This document shows positions 29,801 to 41,800 of a stretch of DNA of 64,000 nt, one piece after another (the stretch's first letter is position 1; each line of letters begins with the position of its first letter). The translations under genes and the position numbers were made by a program. The stretch comes from Ophiura sarsii (taxonomy: Eukaryota; Echinodermata; Ophiuroidea; Amphilepidida; Ophiuridae): positions 79,387,515 through 79,451,514 of the forward strand of contig CM069441.1 of assembly GCA_035610835.1 (NCBI GenBank), given 5' to 3'. Under the pieces are notes generated by a model. That model was not told where the DNA came from and did no database searches. It saw nothing but the letters and a program-made list of their open reading frames with translations.

Positions 29801-32800
29801 AGCCTATGCGTTATCTTGCCTATGAATCCATACATCTACTTCCTGTACATCTGCAACAGATACACTATCTTGTCTGATGAATGGGTCTATTTCCCATGCA
29901 AATGATTGATGAGTCAGCACGTGCGAACCATATACAATCTGACATGTAACAGATATTGCTTTTACGCATCAAAAACAACAAGCTTTAGAGACCTGACTGA
30001 CCAAGAACTTGATAATTTGGGATTTTTAGTTAATACAAATTAGCAATTTGAGATTTTGAGAAAATAAATTCAATTAATAATGATCTAGAAATTCAAGAAT
30101 TTTGGAGGGTGGAAAAGAACATAATTAAAAAGAAATTGAACAATTTTTGTATAAATATTTGTTCTTCAAAATTTGTGATTTTAAAATACCATGGATGTCA
30201 GACATACAGACCCTACTTGACAAGGCAATCCTCTTAAACCCCAGGGTGCATTATAGGGGACAATTAGACAGAGATTTAAAAAAAAAATGATATTTGAAAT
30301 ACATGTTTATAAATACAGTTGGGAACAAAGGATTGTAAGCCTATACGTCATCTTGCCTATGAAGCTGATATTGAATCGATACATCAACTTCCTGTACATC
30401 TGTGACAGATATGCTTTCTTGTCTCATGAATAGGCCCATTTCCTGTTGAACTTGAGTGCATCAAGGAATTGCCGCAACAATCCATATGGTGTAAATTATC
30501 CCCTCCCCAAGTCATGCACATCTCTGCATAACACCACCCATCCCGGAGATGATCCGAGCACACTTAAAACTGTGTTTATTTTAGTTTCTATGTTGAGCAC
30601 TTGCTCCCAATCATGACACAGGATATACAATGATGTATGAAAGCAGCTACAGGGTATGGCAAGATGGGATGTGTGTGTGCGTTTGTAATTACCTGCAAAC
30701 GAGGACGCACACCCGTTTTTTACATTCCAACTGCGGACACACCTGCAACCGAGGACGTCCTCGGTTCCTGATACATGCAAAGTATTGCAAACAATATAAG
30801 AAAGGCTATCTAAACGAGGTCCTCTTTGGTGATGCTCTCCCCCATACAGCCTTTAGGCCTCTGTTGGATAGCACACAGTCTAATTGGCGGTTTGACACAC
30901 AATTTATTTTTTTCAACCGCGATTTTGTCCTCGGTATGAAGGTGTGTGTCCAGATTGGTGGGGCCTCATTTGGATAATACTACGTTTGGTCCTCATTCTG
31001 AGGTATTTTCAAGTGGGGGGGGGGGGGGGGGGGTGTGTGTGCCATAAATGGTTAAAACTGTATTTATTTCAGTCTTCACAGTATGCAGTTGCTCTCCATC
31101 ATGTAATGTCATGTACATTGCCCGTGTGAAATCACCAATGTGGTAAGGCATAATGATGCATGCAAATAAATTGTGATTATTCACTGGCTCACCAGCACAC
31201 CATTTCAAAACTCTTGTTTATTTCAATGTTCACAATAAACAGTCGCTCCCAATCAATCATGTCATGTGCATCGCTATGTGAAAACATTGATGTGGTGACG
31301 CATAACGGTGCATGTATTAAATTGTGACTATTCACCGGCTGATCAGCATACAGTTTCAAACTCTTGTATATTTCAGTCATCACTTTGTGCACCTGATCTC
31401 CCCCATGTATATTGCTGTGTGAAAGCATCTACGTGGTGAGGCAAGATGGTGTTTGCAATACACCGTATTATTCATTGTTATTATTCATGAGCTGTTCCGG
31501 AAACATGGATTTGTTTTCCATCTTCACAAAGAGCATTCTTACAGGTGCCATGTGTTTATGGTGAAGACAGGAAGGATTCAGTCTAATCACATGCAATAAT
31601 AATTCAGTACAAATATTGAGTCTTTTTACAATGAGCCCATAGTCAAATGTTGGACTATCTTTCCTGACTGCGTTATTCACATGACAAATTTGAGCAATCA
31701 ACGGTTTGCATCGATGGCAATAGTATACCAGATGTTCTTAAGCTAAAAAATAAGAGTGATCAATTGAAAAAACCCACTAAATCATTGGCTCAGCATGAAT
31801 GGCTTCAATAATATTTGTGATGAATTTAAAAGCTCACCTTCAGAACCCAGCCATCATGCAGCTTCCGTTTTGTGATGGGACTGTAAGATACAAAGTGTTT
31901 CATAAATTTACTTTAAATAATTAGGTTTAAGAACAGAAAGGTCAGACTTTTAAAATGTTTATGTGCATGCGTAACAAACATGAGCAAACAATTACTAAAC
32001 ACAGATGAAGGGACCAATCAACTCAGTCATCCCTATGATCAGCTATTCGTAATGATATCACCTACAGATGAAATAACGCCTTTAGAATCCAACAGACATA
32101 CCTGTTAATCATCAAAACAGGATATAATCAATCATTGATTCGTAACCAGTCACTTATGTTGTACAAGAAGCTCAAATTTGTGACTAATATCACATCATAA
32201 GTGGGCTTTGGTCATTCAAAATGAAAATTGAGATTGATTAGTTTTCATACGAAGTTGTATTTTGTAAGCTTAAAAAAGAACAATTGGTCAATACATTCTG
32301 ATTTTATGTGAACTATTGAGTGGAAATTCCTTTTATATTTCTTTTGGTGTTCTTTCATGCTTTCATCAATATCTTCAAAAGCAATTTGTAAACATGGGAT
32401 CAGAAATAAATATATTTCCCAGGCATGGTATCGTAAATACTACCTGATACATAAATGATGGCCCATCCCTGCATTTACAAGATGTGGGACTATAAACCTG
32501 TGTCTAAGCCACCATATTTATAAGCTAAAACATATAGCATCATCTATTGTAACACCATCCCTATTGGGCAGCCGTGTTACTTCTACCAATTTTTTTTTTA
32601 AAAACCTGTTCTATGGCCAAAAGGACCTTTCAGGTAGGGTCGGTTAAAGGGGTAGGTGTTTTTTGTGTTTGTTTTTTTCATAAGCTTTGTGAAATATCTT
32701 GTGTGAATTACAACAATTTTTGAACTTTTTAAAAACAATTTTGTAAAAAACATTTAGGATAAGGTCCGTAGGAATAACAGGGTGGTAGGTTGTTTTTTTC

Positions 32801-35800
32801 TTCGCCTTAACACTTACTATGTCAGAGTGGCCGGTTCAATAATCAAATTCCCAGACTTCTTGTCGATTTGGGCATGTTTGGTGTTGAGATCGTTAGCTGA
32901 TATGGTCAAGAGACTGACATATCCGAGATCATCCCCGAATAAGATGCAGTCTTCGTGTAGGTTGGTGGCGCATGGTACGTACGTCATACACTGGACGGAG
33001 TTGTCTGTTGGCTTGATGCAAAATATACTCTGCTGGAATAGAAAAGAGTAAATATGACAGTTTTTCATACTTGTAGAATCAAGTCTTATGTTATGGCCTT
33101 GGGTATTAAAATGAAGCATACCCTTCAAGAGAAACAAATGCTATAAATTGTAAAATTCTTGGTATATGAGGAGGTAGAGCACAACATATGCATGATGCAG
33201 GCTGTAAATAGTATTAAAGGAAATCCGTGCCATGAAACTTTAGCGCTCAGATATATAGCATTATTATTATACAGACCACTTCTGAAGGTTAAAGTCTTTA
33301 AAAGTACCGCGTAAAGACAAAATCGGCTTTAGAAAGAAGAACAATCACATGCATGGACGTCGCCATATTGATCAAAGCTATGACGAAAGACTTACGAGAT
33401 GTCATCATCTCTGTTTCATATATTGATATTGTCGATTTATGCATTGAATTCCTGTGTGATACTGTCCAGCGACCTGTTGCTGATGAGGCGGTTTTAGTGA
33501 CGATGACGTCATCGACACGGACAACCGGGCGCGAATTTCAAATAATCACAGGTTGGGATGTGCAGTTTGAATTCGTTTCATTGGATATTATAGTTTCATT
33601 GGATATTATAATTAAAATGGTCAATAAACATTAGATAATTATTTTCCTACCATATAATGCAAGGTTTAATGAATAGAACGGTATTCCTTTAATGATCATT
33701 TGTGGCTAACTGTGTTGGATATAGACGATGTCACCTGTAACGTCACAGCAGCCAAGCAATTAAAAGCTTGCCTGCCGATGTGCGCGACGTATTGCCTGCC
33801 ATTCAAAGGCTTGCCTGCCGGTGTGCCCGCACATTCTAAAGTGGGTGTACATTTTATAAACCATACACTAAAACCAAACCAGTCATCTAATACAACAGCA
33901 GTCAATACAACAGTCAATGTATGTTTCCCCATGCATAGAATGGAACTGGGCACTTAACATTGTTGATGAACAACAGGTGACATGGTCATAGGAATTTCAA
34001 ATTTCAAGGTGATAGGAGCAAACAGAACCGCAGAGATGAGTTTCTATCTGCTGTTTACTTGATAACACTCACATAACAGTTCAGTTGTTTTTCGAAAGTA
34101 TGATAAAGCAAGTCATGGAGCCACACCATCGAACATTGATTGCACTGTATGATTGTTTAAAAAAATACTTTGTTTAAAAAATACTTTGTTTAAAAAATAC
34201 TTTGTTTAAAAAATACTTTGTTTAAAAAATACTTTGTTTAAAAAATACTTTGTTTAAAAAATACTTTGTTTAAAAAATACTTTGAAATAGATAAAATAAG
34301 TGTTCTAGCTATGAATAGTTTAAAAATTATGACCCTGAAATAAGAAAGTTACAGCCTTAAAACCCCCTGCCTACCTGGTTTTTGCCTTTGGCTCTGTGAT
34401 CCCATATACATATACTTCTCTCCGTTGTCGCTATAATACGCCTCAAGGATGGCAGATAGTCTACCCCTGTAGTCCATGAGGATTCCTACATACATGTATG
34501 AGTCAATAAATACAGAGAATTAATTCAAGTCTTTTATTGTGATTGTTGCAGTCCTGTTGTTAAAAGTGCATGGAGTTACATAGCAAATATACTATTGTCA
34601 GGTAAATTTGGCTTATCTTGTCTTGCCTTGTCATGTCGTGTAACGCGTGTTTGTCTTGTTTTTGTCTTTGTCGATACCATGTTTTCCCCTTATCCCTTGT
34701 CTGCTTCTATTAACATAACATTGTTATTCAGTTATAATTAAGGGTATTGTGTGCCCATGTACGCATATATATGCTGTTATAGTGATAGGAGGATCGTGCT
34801 TGTGAAAGCCCCACAAGGGTTTATCATTTTTTCTTCCCCATTGTTCCCTTCCGTGATGACACTATGAGATAAGACCCAGGAAGATTGGGTTCAAAGCACA
34901 GTGTCAGCATGGTATTTTGTGGTATATATGACGGGGTTAATGTTAATTAACTTGCACATTGTAAAGGTGGGAATCTAGCATCACATCAGAGCGGGCTGAA
35001 ACTTTTTTCGACCAGCCAGTCGGGCAGGTAACTCACAAATTGGTAATTCAAACAAGTAATTAATTCCACCAGCCAGTGTAACACACTTACACTGTGAGTT
35101 CGAATTTATTTTTACCCGACAGTCGGGCGGGTATCGAGCTGGCACTTTTGTATCTTCACCCGCCCGACGTAAAAGTTACCGGCTATGGGCAGGCAGGCGG
35201 GTGCTATTTCCAGGCCTGCATCTGAGGTATGAAGTATTTTGTAATATCTACAGAATACATCTCAATATCTAAGACAAAAAGTAGCACATCAACAAGAGTA
35301 CTTTCATCTTTAGTATGCATACTCAATGAATTGGAGATCAAATTAACGACAAGAGTAGAATTAGAGAATAAAGGTATTGTTTTTAGACCGTACCCGTGTT
35401 ATATTGTCTGACATAAATGCGGACGATAGTATTATTTTAAGTAGAACAACGACGCCGCAGGCGGAGTTGTTCTACGCAAAAAATAATACTATCGAACGCA
35501 TTTATGTCAGACAATATAACACGGGTACGGTCTAAAAACNNNNNNNNNNNNNNNNNNNNNNNNNNNNNNNNNNNNNNNNNNNNNNNNNNNNNNNNNNNNN
35601 NNNNNNNNNNNNNNNNNNNNNNNNNNNNNNNNNNNNNNNGTTTTCATTCGAAAGAGGAATTTAACCAATTGACCATTTCGTTATTATGCTTACACTAATT
35701 TAGTAAACCCCAAATTTTATTTTATGCCCCAAGTTATTCCTCAATATATTCCAATGAGGTGCACTTTCTGATTCAGCTAAGATCGCTCTATTCAGTTTTC

Positions 35801-38800
35801 ATTCTTGAAATCAGGCTTTTTGTTACTCATAATTCTATTTATTACCCAACATTTTAAAATTTTGTATCCAACATTCATGTGCTTATTTGTGACGTGTTCT
35901 ACCAAAACCAGACACAATTGGCAAGATATCAAAATTTAGTTAGTAATTGATTATTAAACAAGAGATCTTTAGCTTTACAGTGGTACATCTCTTTTGTTAA
36001 TCGGACTTCCCAAAGCGGAGTTACATCATTTTCAAGTTCGTCTTTTACGGTCTTTATGAAAACTCCAAACTGAGATATCGCCCTTTAAAGTTACTAGAAC
36101 TAGGCTTTTTACTAGAACTAGGCTTTTTTTAAAACACTGAAACATACATTTAGGATGATTTTTTAATCTGAATCTTTCACAATATGTTATAAACACTCTG
36201 AAGATTAATTATTTACCAGAAACTCAAATTCCCAAAAAAATCACTCCCAATTATGTTTGGGCTATTTCTCAGTTTGGAGCTCTGCCCAATTCCGTCTGGT
36301 TTTGGTAGAACACGTCACATTTATGTTTTTTTGCTAGTTTTATTGATTGTCATCTCTGAATCAGCCAGCCAACAGTACTACATGTTATTGCCATTCCATG
36401 GATTGGCTTTAAATAATGTGTTCTACTATTAAAAATTGTTGAAACATTTGTTTATGACACAATATTCGAATTCAAAATTCTTTTTTGTTGTTGATGAAAG
36501 CCAAATATGTGGTCTCTTTAGCCCTAACTCTAACACACCCCCCATACACTTTTTCAGATTTTTTTCCTACATAGCGAAAAGTGAGCCAAATATTGCTGTG
36601 ACCCCCCTTCCGGAATTTGAACCACAGACCTCTGGCACACGGGGCAAGGGATTTTCTACTACACCACCAGTGTCAAGGCTACTTGGAGTGATTCATCAAA
36701 AAGCTTCCACGCCAGGTTATACAAAACAGGTATTTTGTGGTATATGGTAGGGTTAGGTTAGGGCTAGTAGGACTATCATTGGTTTTGAATATGCAGGTCT
36801 GAAATTCTCGCAGCGTGTTCACCTGTAGCAGTTGAAAGTAATCTAGGAGCTACACAATGTATATTATAGGTGTGTATATTTTCCAATCAATCCTACCAGG
36901 GCTGGAACTTCAGATTTTGTTCAGCCAGTCGGGCAGGTAACTCACAAATAATACCTGCCCTACAGAAATTCCACAAGCCAGTGTAACTCACTTACACTGT
37001 GAGATCATAATAATGTTCCCAACAGTCAGGTGGGTACTTTTGTATCTTCACCCGCCCAACGCAAAAGTGACCCGCTATGGGCAGGCAGACAGGTGCTATT
37101 TCCAGGCCTGCATCCTACACTACAATTGATTCCCCTGCTTACTCCTTATGACCCTGAATCATTCTTGAAATACTGTAAAAGCCAATATTTTCGCGTAAAG
37201 ATATTTTCATGCATTTTGATATCATAGACATTTCGCAATTTTTTTCTTTTCGCGGGCGACATCCTGGATGCATTGCATGAAAGTTGAAAACAATATTTTC
37301 ATGTGTTATAATTTTCAAAATATTTTTCCGCGAAAAGCGCGAAAATAAAACCACCACGAACATTTCAGCTTTTACAGTACATGTATAGCCCCAAAAGGTA
37401 CCAATTATTGATATTTAAAAGTCGACTCTACCCATCTTCACAACCATTGACATTGTCCAGTTAACATGTCTGCTTGAAGTCAATATAAAGAAGTTCAACA
37501 ATGCTATACACACAATGAAAATTGATTGTGAAAGTTTAATTGATTGAATTACATTTCAGAGAAAACTACCAATTGTCCATTACAATTAAACTAATATTTT
37601 GAATGATGACTATAGTTAATTATTCAATAATCTATACTTTGTAAGATATTATCCTTGATTTCAAATATTGTGAGTTTATTTTTCCTTTAACATTTTTCAC
37701 ACGTCAACATGTTGTGCAAAAAATAAAAATAGCAACAACAAAATGTTTTTTTAATATTTTGTAAGAACACAAAATCATGAATTTATTATAAACATACCCT
37801 ATTTTATTTTTTGCTTGGCAGGTCTTGCTTGAAAAATTGTATCTACAAAAATAGCCTCTTTATAAATATAATAGTTCATCTAGAAATCACGAGGTTAACA
37901 CCACGGCAGCCATCTTTATGGTACCGTAATGCTAAACTCCATTCCAAATTAACAGGACCGTTAAAATTGCCAGCACGTCTTCTCAATTTAGGTCCCAATA
38001 ATAAGCTGGGTTGAAACTTGACTTGGAAATAAAAAACGACACTTCAGGGTTCAAATCATGTTATGCAACTGTTGAGAGTCTGGCAAGAAATTATCAGGAG
38101 CCTGTGTTAATACATTCACAATTTAATATAATATCTTGCACTTCACGTCTACAATATGCATCAAAGTGAACATTAATGTGGACATAACTGTTTGCCATAT
38201 TTAAAGGGGCACTGAGAGATTTGCAGAGAAAAATGAAATTTGGAAAAAGTGAATTGTTTCAATCGATAAGATTCGGAGTAGTGCTGATAATTTTGATGTG
38301 ATCTACATCGAAAGTACCAAATTATGACATTTTACATGGTAGTTAGTATAAATATTCCTAAGAATTATGTAGGTGCAAAAAAAAACAATTTCCAGGAAAA
38401 TGTAGGGCACACTCCCATATGATAAGTATCTCTCAGTGCCCCTTTAATCAAGACCTACAAATGTATAAGTTTAATTGTTTAGTTGCCTTCAACACTTGTC
38501 GGTCAAGGAGGGAGGAGCAGGCGGGTGGCTCTTTCTAAACTTTGCTATTACAGATTGTCAAATGATCAATACTGACTAAAGAAAATGCCCTACAAATATG
38601 GGGTCAAACATAATTTGGTGCTTTTTCAATTGCTTAATACTATTAAAATGGACAAAGAGTGTTGGGAAATTCTAAATAAGCTAAACAATGGAGCACAACC
38701 AGACAACATTTTGTCATCTAAGGTAGTGATCGATCAGCTTGAAATATCAAGGAAATGCTTGATAAAAAGAACATATTCACCCAGGTGCAAACTATCGATA

Positions 38801-41800
38801 TCAGATATTGATCATTGATCCAGTCTCTGAATAGATGTTATTGATTGGTGAACAAGCCATACAGATAATGAGGATGTTTTTATTCTGATCATGATTGGGT
38901 TTGTTTATCTTTTCCATTTAGAGTATTGGATGCCATGATTTTTAACACTTTCCATGCGGCAGGCGTCTGCAGACGACATTCCAAAATTTCATAAATTGTT
39001 TAAAAATTGTCAACATTATTGAATTTTATTACCATATTTGGAATCACCATGATAAATGCATTGAAATTAAGTACAAACATGCCTAGTAAGTTAGTATTGG
39101 TTCAGATATCCTTGAGATAGACCTTGAAAGTTGGGAAAGGTTTCTGATAATCTGTTTTGTCAGATAATGGTAAAACTAATACTAGTCGCATCGAAAGTGT
39201 TAATATAACGCCTCGTTTACCAGGCTTGCTATATTAATAATTATATAGATACGCCCTAATATTTATCTATTTCATTTATGCTTTATTCACTCACACTGAA
39301 CGAGACTTGGGTTAAACTGGAAGTATATAAATGAATAAAATTCAAGAAGCATTTGCAATCCATGAGAATAATAATTCATATACAACATAACACAGCGTCA
39401 GCACATGATAAAACAGAAGCACCTGCCGAGTTATCATATGTAAGCTTCTGAAGAAAGTTCTGAGAATGAATGAATGAATGAAATTCAAGGAGAATAAAAA
39501 AAAAATCAGTTTTCACATGTGGGAAAAGTTTGACATTTTTAAACTGTGGTGTTGTTTGCCTGTTATTTCAAAGATATTTTATATTTGCGTAACACCAGTA
39601 GACATGTGCATCTTGACTGATTCAGTGCACAGAGAATAAAAATGCTTTTTAAAATAAAAAGGAAAGGGGCGTTCAAATGAATAATAAGAGTAGTCTGAAA
39701 GGGGTATATGGCTGAGAAAAAGAGGTCTTGGTGTAAAATTGAATTCTAGCAGTGCCAAGACTAGGATAGTGGGTGCTCATGGTGGGTAGAGGAACTTAAT
39801 GAGCAGTCTAAAAACTAAAGAACATCAAATGGGAAATTCTAATTTTGTTTTTTGTTGTTGGGGGGGGGGGGGGGGGGGGGGGGGGAGAGGGGGCAAACAT
39901 TAGAGGTCAACATTTTCTATTGTTTGGAGGACAAATAGGGTGGGGCTTGAGCTGACTGAGGTGCAGGTGTGGGGAGGGTGGGTTGGAGGTCATGCCTAGG
40001 TAATCCCCCCCCCCTCCCTTGACACATTAATATTTGAGTCCAGTGGACCTTCTCCTTCCAAATCCAGTTTGAAACACTACTGACTATAATAGACCAAGGG
40101 TTCTCAATAGGAGGCCCATGGGCCATTTCCGACTTCAAACAATGATGACAGTCAAGACAAAAGAAGAAAAGAGTTATCGGCCCCAGAGTGTCTTTTTTAA
40201 TTTTGTGATCCTCAAGCGAAATAACCGAAAACCCCTGGACTATAGAGCATTTGCTAAGTACATTTATAATTTGAAATAATAATCAAACCTACATCTTAAT
40301 GTAAGATGATATAATGGAGGGGGACATTTTGCTTTAGCTATCAATATGTTATTTTGATTATTTTGTGAAAAACCATGTTCATCACCTAGAGTAAACATTT
40401 TTACTCCTAAAATGGTCACTTTTGTTAGATTTTGCCTTATATTACCAATTGCTGACAGTCTGCATGGGGGCACCCTCCCCTCACAGATTCCCTTCATCCC
40501 CTTACAGTTAACCAACCTACCTGCTGCCTCCCCTATACGTGTTTTCTTTGCCACTGTAAACACGCTGATATCCTCAGTCTGCATGGGGGCACCCTCCTCC
40601 CCTCACAGATTCCCTTCATCCTTCACAGTGAACCAACCTACCTGCTGCCTCCCCTATACGTGTTTTCTTTGCCACTGTAAACACGCTGATATCCTCAGTC
40701 TGCATGGGGGCACCCTCCCCTCACAGATTCCCTTCATCCCCTCACAGTTAACCAACCTACCTGCTGCCTCCCCTATACGTGTTTTCTTTGCCACTGTAAA
40801 CACGCTGATATCCTCAGTCTGCATGGGGGCACCCTCCCCTCACAGATTCCCTTCATCCCCTCACAGTTAACCAACCTACCTGCTGCCTCCCCTATACGTG
40901 TTTTCTTTGCCACTGTAAACACGCTGATATCCTCAGTCTGCATGAGGGCACCCTCCCCTCACAGATTCCCTTCATCCCCTCACAGTTAACCAACCTACCT
41001 GCTGCCTCCCCTATACGTGTTTTCTTTGCCACTGTAAACACGCTGATATCCTCAGTCTGCATGAGGGCACCCTCCCCTCACAGATTCCCTTCATCCCTTC
41101 ACAGTGAACCAACCTACCTGCTGCCTCCCCTATACGTGTTTTCTTTGCCACTGTAAACACACTGATATCCTCAGTCTGCATGGGGGCACCCTCCCCTCAC
41201 AGATTCCCTTCATCCCCTCAGAGTTAACCAACCTACCTGCTGCCTCCCTATACGTGTTTTCTTTGCCACTGTAAACACACTGATATCCTCAGTCTGCATG
41301 GGGGCACCCTCCCCTCACAGATTCCCTTCATCCCCTCACAGTTAACCAACCTACCTGCTGCCTCCCCTATACGTGTTTCTTTGCCACTGTAAACACGCTG
41401 ATATCCTCAGTCTGCATGAGGGCACCCTCCCCTCACAGATTCCCTTCATCCCCTCACAGTTAACCAACCTACCTGCTGCTCCCCTATACGTGTTTTCTTT
41501 GCCACTGTAAATACACTGATATCCTCAGTCTGCAGGGGGCACCCTCCCCTCACAGACTCCCTTCATCCCCTCACAATTAACCAACCTACCTGCTGCCTCG
41601 CCTATACGTGTTTTCTTTGCCACTGTAAACACGCTGATATCCTCACTGATAACTTGTTCTGGCTCCTCATCTTGTGTCTGGAAGTAGCCGAATAGCTGCA
41701 GCAAATAAAATAGGAAAATAGTGATCAAAGTTATACTTTGGCTGTGGTTGTATGTACATGTATTAATTAATACAGGGATGCAAGTGGGTGATTGATCGAT

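Noticed and set aside
33696..33957. 85-codon frames on both strands at the same place
   Set aside because: Overlapping frames in opposite orientation with no splice context and no recognised motif.
40412..40870. 152-codon plus-strand open frame
   Set aside because: It reads the antisense of the exon 3 array. The repeated residues come from the tandem unit.
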